DNA from: Ulva prolifera | Taxonomy: Eukaryota > Chlorophyta > Ulvophyceae > Ulvales > Ulvaceae | DNA length: 64,000 bases | Direction of reading: 5' to 3' | NCBI GenBank assembly: GCA_023078555.1 | Contig: CM041203.1 | Coordinates: 701,481 to 765,480, forward strand | Shown here: one piece after another, positions 45,843-57,625 of the stretch | How positions within the stretch are numbered: the first letter of the stretch is position 1 | How the letters are laid out: every line of letters starts with the position of its first letter | Translations under genes and position numbers: made by a program | Notes under the pieces: generated by a model | Databases searched by the model: none | What the model was told of the DNA's origin: nothing | The model's input: the letters and a program-made list of their open reading frames with translations, nothing else

Positions 45843-47051
45843 TTAAAATTTGTACACCTGGTCAGCTGTGTACCCCATACTTGCCAGAGTGCCAGTCAGT
45901 TCCCCTTGTGACTTGTCAGGCGCTTTGTCACCACTGATAGCTTTCATCATTGGCGGCGGCCCACAAACAAGTATTAGGTGTTCATCACTGGGGCCTGGAC
46001 AGTGTCTTTTGATAGTATCCTCTGTGATGTATCCTGTGCTTCCCTTCCAGAAGAATTTGTTCCAAGTGCCTGTCTTCTCTACTACATAGTGGACCTCAAA
46101 GTTGGGATGTTCAGCAGCGAGGGCGTCCAATGTATCCTTCAAGAGGATGTCCGCTGGAGTCTTGTTGGCATAGATCAGCTTGATGTCTGTTTTGTCGCCG
46201 TCATTCTTTAGTATGTCGTCTACGACTTGATACATTGGAGTGATCCCTGTTCCACCTAAACACAGCACATCCTGTCCAGCACAGTCATCGAGCCTGAATT
46301 CATGCAGACTGTCGCTCAACATGCATGATTGGAGTGAATTTGTGGAACCTACCCGCAATCATCCCGATCTTCTTCTTCATGTTGGCCTGGTAAGGTAGTT
46401 TTTTTATTGGACCTTTCACTTCAATCTGATCCCCCAAGCGCATTTCGCCAAGATGCGCCGACATTTTGCCTTGCTCATACACTTTCACAAGCAAATCAAA
46501 ATGACCCCTACAACACCACCAGCGGCCTGAGCCTCAAAGCTCTACAACGTCAAGCACAGACACAGACGAGACTCAGCCCTTGAGAGCTGACATCGTAGAT
46601 CTCAGAGGCTGTAACCATGTCTTACATCACTAGAGCCGATGTGCCCAAGTTGCGTGGCACGGTCTGCATGTGCGTACCTTGTTTCAGAATCGGATATTGG
46701 CGTGTATGGACGGATGACATTCGCTTTTGTACCATCCTCTTTCTGGCTACCAATGGGAGCTCGCAATAGCAGGCAGCTTGCAGTTGTGAGCCCAGAGACT
46801 GCTGAATGATCATCAAATCCGAGGCGCAGCTTGACCGAGTCATGGTTGACCTTTTCCTTGTGCAGCACCTCACATTTACGCCATTCTGTGGGATCAAGAG
46901 CGGAGGTGCGACTGTCCGCCTGCAGCCAGGAAGCGAAAATGGCGAAACTGCCAGTTGCCGACGTAGTGGCAAAAGACCGCCAGTAACAACAGACGGCAGC
47001 AGAGAGCGTCCTGCCACTCACCAGCAACAGGAATTTCAGGCCGATTACCAT
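45843..47051 (-). CDS. NADH-cytochrome b5 reductase-like flavoprotein, probably mitochondrial
   Basis: Minus-strand exons give SALDPTEWRKCEVLHKEKVN, then SCLLLRAPIG and VIRPYTPISDSETR/GHFDLLVKVYEQGK, which spans an in-phase junction near 46510. Next come KGPIKKLPYQANMKKKIGM and IAG/GTGITPMYQVVDDILKND across another, and finally LILVCGPPPMMKAISGDKAP ending MGYTADQVYKF at 45843. RxYTP.S binds FAD; GTGITPM and CGPPPMM bind NADH. The sequence closely follows the mitochondrial plant protein At5g20080, shorter than nitrate reductase. The start is uncertain: an ATG at 47051 (MVIGLKFLLLV) is preferred over 47192, which would overlap the divergent ORF at 47167. Electron acceptor is expected to be cytochrome b5. 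Confidence 0.88.
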
Positions 47052-47166
47052 ACAACATCTGGTCTTAGTTATGGCACAATAGGCACTCAGTATTGATGTG
47101 GTACGACGTGAGGAGTGCATGTGACGTTTGTATGTTCTGCTTTGGGGTGTGCTTGTAAGTCTCAGC

Positions 47167-47427
47167 ATGGCATTGACTAGCGATTTCGACATAGAAAATC
47201 ATCCTGAAGATTATGGCATGGACCTGTACTTCACGGTGGCTGTTGCCCCTGAAGGGTGGCGTCCTCCGAAGGAACGGGTGTCCATGGCTCGTGCTCATTG
47301 GTGTGGGCAGGGTGCCTCAGGCTTCCACTTCACCATCATGTCGAGACAGCTGCAGCATAAACGCACCGATGCAATCGCAGCCCCTCCACCGATAGCGCTG
47401 GCAGCTGCAGCGAGCCTCTGGCAATAG
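47167..47427 (+). CDS. Hypothetical 86-residue ORF or first exon
   Basis: The ATG at 47167 opens an acidic start (MALTSDFDIENHPEDYGMDL) with a codon pattern like the surrounding genes. No family is recognised. It is divergent from the b5 reductase-like gene, 115 bp from its preferred start. The frame may be only the first exon, with a donor near GGAACGG/GTGTCC (about 47278), but no downstream exon was found. Overlapping reverse frames make it uncertain. Confidence 0.3.
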   Translation: MALTSDFDIENHPEDYGMDLYFTVAVAPEGWRPPKERVSMARAHWCGQGASGFHFTIMSRQLQHKRTDAIAAPPPIALAAAASLWQ

Positions 47428-48121
47428 GTACGCAAGAAAACCGACATGGCGTGATGCCGGGGTGCGGAATCGAAACGGCAGTCTGTAAAAGATAGCGCAG
47501 CTCAGCAACGACTACATGGGTCAAATACACAGCTAAATTGCAATATATTTCCACTGTCGCTGGTCCCGCGAACGTGGTTCTTGTGGCCGCGCAACACCTC
47601 TGTGCCTATGTGGCCACGAATGCGACTACACGCGCCCCCATGTACACGCTCGCTAGCGGTCAGTGACAAGGCATTAGCAGTACGCGAGTGGACAGCTACT
47701 CGATTCAGAACTTCCAGATGTTACATTAAACTGAATGCTGTCTACACGACACATGCTACATGGCCTCCCTTTTCGTGGGCATGTCACGCGCAAAGGTTTT
47801 GATGATGCAGTTGTGCCAAAGACAGATTTAAGGGGGATGAGATACATGAACGGAAAATCAGCGTATCCAACAGAAAATTCTATGGCAGGAACATGAGTTG
47901 TGCTGGGAAAGGGCCACATGCACCATCACCACCCCATGCACGTTTGTCTAAATCAGGATGTGGGCTCTGTCCGGTGGCCATGGCAGCGAGGCTCTTCAGG
48001 AGCGGTCAGCACCCATACGCACAACAGTGGTGACTTTGGTACTGGCTGTTTACAGACAATCATCTAAAACCAGCACAGCGTCAAGGTGGATCTCCCAACC
48101 TGGACGTGGATCATACGGTGC
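47428..48121. other. No supported gene
   Basis: Open frames of up to 81 codons without recognisable motifs. The right end is the 3' flank of the ribosomal protein L7 gene. Confidence 0.4.
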
Positions 48122-49343
48122 CTAGTTCATTGCCCGAATCAGGGTGTTGATCTGCTCCTCACGGTTGCCACATTGGCCACCCTCAATGTAATGCCTGCGT
48201 TTCATGTCCATGCCACCTGCAAGTAACATCACTGTATCAATAATACAGCATTCTGCTGCTGGCTGCATGGACCGGCAGGGATCCGTGATTACACAGCTCC
48301 TTCCCTGCGCATCGCCAGATCTGGCAACGCAGAGCAGAAAGAAACTAGAGCATTACCTTTCGCACACGAAAGTTGGAAAGGGTGCAGGAAGTTGTTAGCC
48401 TGCTTGAATGCGGAGCCGACTGTGAATATCTCGTGGATGAGATCTTCTACGCAGATGATGCCATGCTGGCCCAAAGCGTTCTGCAAATCGCATGACCTCC
48501 AGGTCAGCTATGCAAGCGGGATGCAGAATTCGACCCGAAAGCCGCACACTGACCGGAGAGAGGATCACGTTCACAGCGAAAGGCCTCATACACAGTTGCA
48601 CATCCAGCTCGGTCAAATCAAGAAGACAAGCAAAACCATAATGGCCAAATGCGCACCTCAATCAGGGTATTGTCAGTGAGTGGTAGGATGTCCTTTGCGA
48701 CCTTGCCATGTCCACGCTTGTAGATCAACTCACGTACCGACTTCAGGTTTGGGTAGCCGTAAGCGACGTACGGCTCCACACGCCTGAGCATGTTCATGGT
48801 AGCTTTGTTGACCTTGACAAACACTCCATTGTTGATCTGTCGCAGCCTGAGGAGCTGCAAGATCTTGCGGGTCTTCGGGTGCATGTCATTGATACCCCGA
48901 ATGCGCACTACGAACACCAACTTCGCCTCAGGCTCGACGTAGAAGCCCCCAGTCTTCTTAGCCTCCCGCTTCAGGCGCACTAGATCAGCCTCCTGCAAGT
49001 TTTTAAGCAGCTTGCACGTGGTTCGTGATAAAACCGGTTGTCACGCCTGCTTCAGATCATGCAGTCGTGGACATGAAGGACAATCTAGCTTAGATAGGGG
49101 AGATCTGCGCTGATGAGGCTTGCATTGCTGAGCCATGCACAATGACGTCGATGTACATCTACGTGAGCGGGGCGTGTGCACCTGAGCGCGGTACTCCTGC
49201 ACGTAGGCTTCAGCCTTCTTGAAGATAACGTCCTTTTTGTCTTTTTGTGACTTGTTGGCTGTCTCAGCGGCAGCGGCCTTGTCCGCAGCCCACTTCTCAT
49301 CGCGCTGACGCTTCTTCAGAAGGGACTCTGGGACGGGCGCCAT
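48122..49343 (-). CDS. RPL7: Cytosolic 60S ribosomal protein L7 (uL30)
   Basis: The ATG at 49343 starts [20 protein letters not shown] and the typical basic N-terminal extension ([19 protein letters not shown]). The next exon supplies [60 protein letters not shown] and [20 protein letters not shown]. Another encodes [21 protein letters not shown] near 48480-48410. The final exon gives [20 protein letters not shown] and ends NTLIRAMN at 48122. Residue order and length (about 240) match eukaryotic L7/uL30 in the large subunit. Four exons, each intron with a GCAG-type acceptor. Confidence 0.95.
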
Positions 49344-50241
49344 CTTGATCGCGTGCCTGGAGTACCTTGAACGCAGGAAAGGGAGAGCAGCGCGGCAGTG
49401 GGCCATGTTAATGCGGATGATGGTTTGCATACACACGACTGAGCCGATGCCTGGGGGGGCGTGTTCACAGTAACGCGATTTGGTTGCATGTGCGGGGGCC
49501 TGAGGCGGCTATGCAGTGCCCTCCCAATCACACATTGACGTGCCTACCGTAGAACGCAGTCAGACAGCTGAGATAAATTCGAATATATGTGTACAATACA
49601 ATAAATCATGTGGATGCGTTGAAATATACCTCGCCTGTAACGGCCGTGGCGGACATTCATTGGGAAAGAACAGCGTACAGGCAGGCATCTTTTTGTGTGA
49701 AAATCTTGCAGTCAGTGTGGAACAGATAGCTCATTGTGTCACTTTCGCTGGCGCTGCTACGATTTTCACTCCTGCACAGGGCTGACCAGGCCTCGTTGAA
49801 CAAAGTGTTGGGTCTAGGCATGCCACATGGGCCCGGCTCTCTAGCACTGCTCCATTTTGCCGGTGGGGTTCAGCCCAGGCATCCGATTCAACATTCTGTG
49901 TCATGGTGGGTGACTACCGCCGCGGCTTCAGCCGCTGGCAAGAACATGGTGCTACAGCAAATGATTGTTTGGGCACTGGGTTTGGACACGAGGTGGGTCT
50001 GGAAGAAGGAAAGAAATGTCTTCATCTTTGACGTCCGCCCACAGGGGTGCATGCGATGCATGTCAACTGTGCGGTCATGGTAAAAGCGTCGCACTGTTCT
50101 ACTGTGTCAAAGTAAGTGCACGTGCTGCAACCTGAACACGTTGCAAAGTGTGCACATTGCCACACAACTTGACCGAAACGAAGCTATCTGCATGTCTGGA
50201 CGAGACTGTCTCAGCATAACACGAATCTTGTCCAGATCCGA
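49344..50241. other. No supported gene
   Basis: Flanked by RPL7 (minus, running left) and the 3' end of the ARM-like gene (minus). Frames of up to 115 codons on the plus strand show no family pattern. The left end should be the RPL7 promoter. Confidence 0.4.
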
Positions 50242-52281
50242 TCAGGAATGGCGATTGCAGAGTGTACAGAGCTCTCTCGATTGAGTTTTAAGTGTTTGCC
50301 TGATGCTCTGCGTGCAGACCCGAGCAGGTTTCGAATCTGCAGTGACCCAGGTCACAATTTTTCCTTGTGAATTGCCCAAGTAGGCAGTGCTTCCGGGACT
50401 GATGCGTTTGGCAGCATGGATGATGTGCACCCACGCGATGCAGCTAAGGCCGGCGACGGCAGGAACTGCTGCGTCAACCTCCACATAAATGTGGGTTGCA
50501 GTAGCAGGCTGAGCTCCAAAGCTTGCTGTGATTCAGTGTGAGCTCCTTGGAGTGGTCGCTGCGAGAAAGACATACAGAGGAATGACCGACAGCGAGCTGT
50601 CTGCCCCTTGCACAATCCCTTGGGTAAATTGCGGGAGCAATTTTACACACCTGACATCGGCCCATAACCAGTAAATTTTCGTTGTGTAGATTGCGGCCCT
50701 ACTGCACATGTCATACAGGCCGTTGAATGGCAGTACATGCGAACTGGCAGTACATGCGAACATGGGCGTTAAAGATACATTGCAGAACGTGTATGTGAGA
50801 TCAACTTCCACTCAGGTCATCTCTAGACAGAGTACAGCATCTGCCATGCCTGCAGGGTGCATGCGGGAGCCCAGATCATGATTGACACGTCCCGACGCCA
50901 CCAAGCCTCGGGCTGTGGACAGTACATGCTCACAAGCCAACAGGGCACGCCAGCAGTAATCTAGCTTGCCTGTAACAATATGAACACCTACTGCACAGAA
51001 ATTGCGGGCCGCATGCAACATTGAGCCATTCAGTACGTTGGGTCGCTGAGATGCATGAGCCAGGGCAAAATATCGATCCACTTTTGGTGGTCGATCTGCT
51101 GTCCCAGGCCTGGTCGACAGCACCATCGTGCGCATCACGCAGAAGACACTGAAATTGCATGGTTGCTTCTTCGCTTTGTGGGGCTTCTACTCCTACAGCA
51201 ATAGAAGTCATTTTCGATGAAAAAATCATGTTCATCACATTGATCCGTAGACATGGATGTAAGGTCCACGTGAACAGGGATACAGGGGCAAAACAACGGA
51301 CCTGCCATTAGATGCTGCAAGACGGATGATTGTGTTGAGCACGCAGCTCCCGTGGGCTCCGATCCTGACGGAGGCCTGACCTTCTGCGATTCAGGCCCTC
51401 TGAATTTCAAAGATCAACAGCTGATGCCATCATGCAACAGGAAAGTACATATACGGCAGCAGCGGTGAAGTGCATGAGGTACCATATGGAGACCTTCTGG
51501 GCGCAAATTGTACGCAATCACCATCACCAATGCTTGTAAATCACAGCGTTCCATTCAGAGACACCAGCTTGTGAACCAACATAGCTGCTGCTGACCTGAA
51601 GTCTTCATCCCCACTTGCTAGCCTCTCACTGAGCACCGTGCATACATTCGAAGAAGCTAGTTCACGATACAGCACTGGTGAATCACATATATCTACCATC
51701 GTGCTGCAAAGCTGCCTCCATACATCTATGTTGTTCTCCGATCGCATCATTTCGATCAGGGCCGGGAAAGCACTGCTGTCAATAAGATCTTGAATGCATG
51801 TGTTCTCGTCTTTCCGCCCTAGCAGCCTTTGCATACGCTGCAAACCCGCTATTCTCATCTGCGCGTTACCTCTCAAGAGGGTCACGTGTGTTGAGATGTC
51901 CCCAAACAGTCCTGAGCCACTGAACCAGGCATTGGACAGTGCTGCCACAATACTGCATGTTGCCACGACACGAAACACATGATGTGTGTCAAAGATGGGC
52001 AGCTCGTGTCCGACTGCGGAGTAATGTCTACGTTGTGCACGCCACCGTGAATGTTGCTGGCTGGTCCCCGTCCCAGGTTGGACACACGCTGTGATCAGCC
52101 GTGCGCCTCCCATTCGATCGAGACCATGGGGTAAACCCCCCGCAGAGCTTGCACATTGATCAATGAGAAATCCTTCAAGACTTGAACTGACAGCTGCGCA
52201 ATTGCCCAGCACACGCGTAATGCGAGATCTGACCATGTTCGGATAACAGATGAATGCTGCAAAGTCGCTGTCAACACTCAA
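50242..52281 (-). CDS. Armadillo/HEAT-repeat-like protein, unrecognised (5' end unresolved)
   Basis: Minus-strand frames show helical repeat character: VDSDFAAFICYPNMVRSRIT then VLGNCAAVSSSLEGFLIDQC (52270-52150), RGNAQMRIAGLQRMQRLLGR, DLIDSSAFPALIEMMRSENN and WRQLCSTMVDICDSPVLYRE, ASGDEDFRSAAAMLVHKLVS (51870-51550), DYCWRALLACEHVLSTARGL (about 50960-50890), and VDAAVPAVAGLSCIAWVHII (about 50480-50430). Leu/Ala-rich pairs of helices with DFRSAAAMLVHKL are typical of ARM or HEAT proteins, which act as scaffolds. I do not recognise a specific orthologue. The model is a series of exons; the true start could lie between 52281 and about 52750. It is divergent from the gene starting at 52758. Confidence 0.5.
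50733..50769 (+). repeat. Short tandem duplication (about 18 bp x 2)
   Basis: TGGCAGTACATGCGAAC occurs twice in direct succession (about 50735 and 50752), within a probable intron of the ARM-like gene. Confidence 0.7.
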
Positions 52282-52757
52282 AGCGACAGAAAGAACCGGT
52301 GGTCGAACCGTTGACAGCTAGCGATGCTGTTCTGCCCTATGAGTTCTGATCGTAGCTTCATGCAAGGCTGCGGCGTGCGTGGTGAGAAGCGGCCAGTATG
52401 CATGCACGCAAATGTATAGTCAGGCCTCGCTGCAGCGATCCCCATGCCCTCAATGAGATGATGCCTTCGATTAGACAGAGTCGCATGCCACTCTGACAAC
52501 AACTTCGGGTGCCTCTTCGGCTCTGCAGTGGCCTCTCAGATCACACATATCACTGGCTCACAATAGCAGCTGCCCTAAGTCTCGGATTATATAGCCATGG
52601 TTGGGACGCCTGTCTGCACGGTAGAGACAGCTCAGGCCCTCTTTCATGACAGAATCTGAGTTGGGAGCTTGTTCATAGGCTCTACGGCAGCACGAACAAG
52701 TTTTCTGCAAGCTCAGCGTCGTCACATCAGCACAATCTGGCGGGTACTGGCAATAGG

Positions 52758-55700
52758 ATGGACCAGAAGAGTGGGCATGCAAAGGATCCAGCTGTGTGAT
52801 GCTATATATGCTTTTACAGACAGTTGAAAGTCTGCCGACTGTGCATATATCAAATCATCTTTGTTGCTAGGTGCTGGAGCGCTTTCCCATGCTGGCTCGC
52901 CACAGTCGAGACGATGTGTCACTGCACACGCTCAAATCGCCGCTTTCAATCGTTGTGCCTGGGTGGGAGGTCCCACAGGCCGTGGCGCAGGTACACCATC
53001 GCGCTGTGCTGTCTCACACACAGGCCCATTTACAAGAGCTGCAGCAGCTGCAGCGAGAACAGCATCGACTGAAGACGGAGTCAGCACTTCTGAATAGGCA
53101 TCCAGTGCTACCAATGATATCTCAGATGCAACAGCATAGGCCCGCCCGGTGTGCTGGGCCGTCTGTTTGTCGCCTGGTTCGAGTGATATACTCCCTTCTT
53201 TGATGCACATGCCTAGCAGTCTGCTTCACTGTTGCAGGACAAGCCTTGCCCCCAGATCCGCAAATAAGACATCATGCATCTCTGATCTTCCAGCTATGAA
53301 GGTGTGGGTCGGAGATGTCAACCTTTGGCGGTGCAGATTGTTTCATGACATCGTCCGATCATGTGTGTCTGGTGCAGGCCGCACTTGAGCAAGGGCATCG
53401 AAGGCTGCGAGTCTGGAAGACCACACAGGCAGCTCTTTCGTCCGCGCAAGATGTTGACCGTATTGCACCTGAACAGGCTGCAGTGCGGCCCTGGGATCAT
53501 GCCACACATGCTTTGTGTTCTGGCATCATGAAGGACATCGTAGAGAAAGCGCTTCGGAGAATTGATCACAGGCCGGAATTGAAGATGATTGAGCGGTGTG
53601 GATCTACCCCGATGCCAGCAATAGAAACACTCTCAACTTTGTCACCCTTGCTGGCAACATGTGAGTTGCGTACAGTCATCTGAGGGGGGAGTCCAGGTGG
53701 TTTACCCCTTCGGCATATGTGGTCCCGTTAACTCGGAGTTGTCAATGTCCAATAGGATACGGCTCAGTGAATTCAGATTTACTTTACTTTACATGGCTGT
53801 CCGTGCACAGCGGACACTGGAGCAAGGCTCAGGATAGCTCTTGATTGTACCCACTTTCTCCTGGTACATAGCAGACCCTTGTTCCGTCTCGAGTGTAGCT
53901 TTTGATGCAAGTCGTGAGAACTATATGTGGTCTGACTCCAATGTCACACACAGTGAGCGACGGATGTGGGAATTGAAGAAGACCAAGCTGGAAGAGAACA
54001 TGGCACACCAATTGATGCTACATGCCATACGTCACTTCGTCAAAACCACTGTGGAGGACATCCATACTGAACTCATGCAAGAGAAAGAACATCCCAAGCA
54101 ATTCTCTAGCCAGATTCTTGCCCAGGCTATCAGTCAAGCCAGTAGGTCTGCGCTGCGCTCAGCTCCGCTGAACTGCTTCTGATAGTGGCCTACGTGTATA
54201 TTCGCATGCCGCACAATGCCTGCATCTGTGCTTGCATGTTGGTATGTGTAGCAACATATGGCAAGACAAACTCATGCCGACTGCAGATTGTGTGCAGACA
54301 TCGGCAGGTCGCCCGCCCGGGCAGTGAATCCCAACACGCCGTTCTGCAGCAGGTGCTGCAATATATGCAGCAGGCCCGCGACAAGGCCTATCAACAAGGC
54401 CAGGCTTATTTCCAACACACTCAGGCGCTCCAGGTGGGATGGATAGTAGTCGTCTGTCCTGGGTTTGCACGTAATGCTGTCACGGTAAAGTCTTGTCTTG
54501 CAGGTGTCAGTCCCTCCACAACAGCAGACGGCGCAGCAGCTTCTAGCTGCTGCATTTGACCCCCCCCGCAGCCAATGCATGCAGCACACCAGTCAATCAT
54601 GGACTTCATCGATAATAGCAGCTGGCCCTGATGTAAGTACAGATCATGAAGTTGCCGCGCGGGCAGAAACACTGTACTGGAATAAAGTCGAGGTATGTTG
54701 GTATCTGCTCTCGGTGTGGCAGAAAAGGCTGTGCACAGACTGGGCGTTCATCCTCGTCCGCTGGAATCCACCTGCACACCACTCGTTGGTGGTGTGCAGG
54801 TGGACCATGCTCACCATACCAAACAATCATCGACACTGTAACGAGGGCGCCTGCGTGTGCTCTTTGGTTGTGCCAAGGTAGATCGGGCGGTGCAGAACTG
54901 TTGCAACAGGTGGCCATTTGGGTGCGCTGATTGTGCAGTTCATTGCTGTACATGAGCCATACACCATCGCGGGTGCCTCTGGAGCTATCACGGACATGGC
55001 AATTCACCACGCTGGATTCTGCTTGGCTCTCTGTACTGGAAATGGATTTCTTCACATCCTGGACCTCCGCTGGGGAGCTCTGACGTGAGGCTCTCACCCC
55101 CACACCTTGCAGGATTGGCCTCTTTGAAGAGCTCTTGCATATCATGACTGCTTGCAGGGAATTATACACCTATCCACGCCCTGTGGCCGTACCTCACACG
55201 AAGGCTCCTGTGGCAGTGAGGAGGGACCGCAGCAAGCGCCAGCCGCAATCGAGCACTCAGGAGCAACACAAGTCAGCGCTATTGGACAAAGACTTGTGTG
55301 GCGTTTCATTTGGCACCATGGGAAACGTTGCTGCTTTACGCTCTGATGGCTCTGTCCTTGTGTTTTTGCTACGGCCATCCGCAAGCAGCCCCGAGGATCC
55401 GGAGTGTCCAATGGTGCCCACATGCTTGGCTGACCTGCCTGCAGCTGCACAGGTTGCCACAGGTACGGCGACATGCAGCATATCAACAGGCCTTGATAGA
55501 CCTCCCTACAGGACCACTCTCTGCAAAGCGACTGGCCTGCATGCCTGCTTGTGCTATTGCTGAAGGCGCAGCACGGCAGTGATTGCAGGAAAGGCTGGGC
55601 TCCATGATGGCATCACCACAGTGGCATTGACAACAGCTCAACAGGAGCAATTACGGAGGTCCAGTCCTGGCGAGTGGTTCCAACGGGTTACCATAAAGGC

Positions 55701-57625
55701 CAGGCCATGCTATGCTGCTGAGTTCTCCGTCACTGGAGCACGGCCTCACATCGCCTGCCCACAGAGCACAGGTGATATTCTGTGCTTTGCAGCACCCGGG
55801 GGCGCCCGGGTGCTGCGGGGTGGCAAGGCGTACGTTGCCGGGGCAGCTGGCTCCGGGACGCCGCAGCTGCTTCAGGCGCAGGCGCCGTGTGCGTCCGTCC
55901 CAATGGCCAAGCAGCAGCTGTTCCGTTTTCATAGCTCACAGATCGTGTACATTACCAGTTTGGCCGCCTCAGGAGAGCTGCTGACGATGGATTTGGTGGG
56001 AGCAGTGGCGTTGTGGCCGCCACCATGGAGCAGTAGGTCAGTTCTCGGCTGGGTGGAGCCGGTCCGAGTGATGCAGCTGCAAAAGTCGATGCTGGTACCT
56101 CAGGTCGGGAAAGAGCATGAGCAATCTGCAGGTGCTCAATTGCAACCTTCAATCTTGTCGCGGGCTTCCAGTACATCAGCACGGGAAGGCATCTTCTGAC
56201 AATGAAGTTCAATCATATGCGTGCGTCCTCGGACTTACTTCTGTGTGGTGCAGAATTACCTGAAGACGTGCAGCCTGTGTGGATGGTGACCTATGAGAAG
56301 AGCAATGCGCAGCTCTTAAGGCATGCAATCCACAGGCCTGCAGCTGTGACAGACGAGCAGGGTCTCTCCAGGTCTGTGGCTGTGGTCAAGACGAGCTTGT
56401 GTGGTTCCGACACACTTGTGGCCAAGCGCGCCTTTCACGTTCGGAACGTTCACGCCCCAAGCCGGGTTGTTGCAGCTGCAATGAGCCCAGGACAGGAGAT
56501 GCTGGTGGTGGTGACAGTGGTTGCAGCTGCAGAGGATGCCAACGTGCCATGGGGTTCCTACTTCCGCTTTCACAGCATCTCATGCAGCTCATGGAGGATT
56601 CTATTGCCTGCTATCGATGTGCCGGACTGGAGTGCAGGCATGGTTGCGCCAGTATTCAGCATCAAGTGAGCCCTTTCCAAATCAGTGAAATGGCAGCGCA
56701 AATCAATTTGATAGCAAAGGCAAAGCGGGAGTGCCTGGTCACATGTGCTTGGACAGCAGCGCTGTGACTCTTGCTACTGCAGGCACTGGCTATGGCGTGA
56801 ATTGGCCCATGCAGGCCTGTGGAGCCCAGTGGGTGGCAAAGTCTACAGTCTCAGTACATAGAATACATCCATAGCAGTCAAGGACTGCGTTACTGGTGCA
56901 TGCAGGTCGCAAGTGCGCTCGTTGGGTAGTGAGTACCTGCTGTCAAGCCTTGGCCTGAATGTCATCGGGATCTTCAGCATGACAACAGCTCAGTTGATGC
57001 GGGAGGTTCCCCTGAGCACGCAGCCCCCCCGGGTGGTAGAATCAGCCATAATCCAGCTTGAGGTATTTATTCTTACGCTACAGTTTGGCGCGAGCCCGGA
57101 CGTTCGCAGCGCCTTGAAGCTGCAGGTGGCTGCAGGCTTTGGTCCACCAGCCAATCGGGTGCTCGTGCTTCAAGTGAGTATTCTGCCATGCCAAGGACCA
57201 CACACGTGCCAAAAATTGCTCATGGCATGTATGTGAGCAAGCTGGTGTCTGTTATGGGGTTGCCCTTGCAGATTGATGACAGAGATGCTGAGGTGAAGCT
57301 ATTGGACAGTCGCAGGCAGCGTGCCGCTGGCATGGACCAGCACGTGAAGGGCACAACAGTGAGACATGTTCGCGGTGAAGGAATCAGTGATGATCCATTG
57401 AGTAGATCTTCTGGTCAACAGCGTCCCAGGATGGGTGGAGTGGATTGGCCAATCCCTGATAAGGCAAGGCCTGAGCCAGGGCGGGGTGAGTCTCACACAG
57501 ACACAGGCAAGTTTGATGGCATGATGCAGGCAAAGGACAGAGACCGCAGTGGCGACACTGCACCGGGTAAGCGTCTGGGCGCAGCAAAATCGCGGGCACA
57601 CAGGCAGCGAGGGCCAGCGTTGTAG
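52758..57625 (+). CDS. Large unrecognised protein: N-terminal coiled coil, C-terminal beta-propeller-like region
   Basis: Splice phase supports an ATG at 52758 (MDQKSGHAKDPA), joining LERFPMLARHSRDD in the exon from 52871, then TSLAPRSANKTSCISDLPAM (53239-53299), ALEQGHRRLRVWKTTQAALS (from 53377) and DPCSVSSVAFDASRENYMWS (from 53875). The first part is helical with coiled coils (HLQELQQLQREQHRLKTESA, ERRMWELKKTKLEENMAHQL, HAVLQQVLQYMQQARDKAYQ). After about 54900 the exons become beta-rich and blade-like: TIAGASGAITDMAIHHAGFC with FLHILDLRWG, CGVSFGTMGNVAALRSDGSV, IVYITSLAASGELLTMDLVG and VALW. The C-terminal exon, ending at 57625, is charged and disordered. The total would exceed 900 residues. 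WD40-type scaffolding (possibly ciliary) is a guess; no orthologue is recognised. Several junctions (54150-54310, 54690-54900, 56660-57060) are approximate. Confidence 0.55.
53722..53792 (+). repeat. Dispersed short element, copy C (in intron)
   Basis: GTCCCGTTAACTCGGAGTTG, TCAATGTCCAATAGGATACG, GCTCAGTGAATTCAGATTTA and a CTTTACTTTAC tail. It matches copies A and B in the core, and the 6241-6290 fragment through the 3' half including the TTTAC tail. It lies in the intron between 53670 and 53875 of the host gene, same orientation. Confidence 0.75.
54767..54804. repeat. Perfect inverted repeat: 16-bp arms, 6-nt loop
   Basis: TCCACCTGCACACCAC (54767-54782) and GTGGTGTGCAGGTGGA (54789-54804) around TCGTTG, in a probable intron of the propeller-like gene. 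It creates symmetric CCACCTGCAC sites and could form a stem in the pre-mRNA. Confidence 0.9.
55789..55816. repeat. Perfect inverted repeat inside coding sequence: 12-bp arms, 4-nt loop
   Basis: GCAGCACCCGGG (55789-55800), loop GGCG, then CCCGGGTGCTGC (55805-55816). It falls in the frame encoding FAAPGGARVLRGG. GC-rich arms would form a very stable RNA hairpin. Confidence 0.9.

Noticed and set aside
47051-47192. Extending the b5 reductase-like gene to the ATG at 47192
   Set aside because: It would overlap the divergent ORF at 47167, and the added residues show no clear targeting pattern.
50310-50360. tRNA-like GGTTTCGAATCTGC sequence
   Set aside because: No matching acceptor, D or anticodon stems could be drawn around it.
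52932-53210. Minus-strand Ala-rich ORF as an exon of the ARM-like gene
   Set aside because: Plus-strand exon joins its neighbours in phase at both ends; the minus frame has no clear partner exon, though it is kept as a finding.
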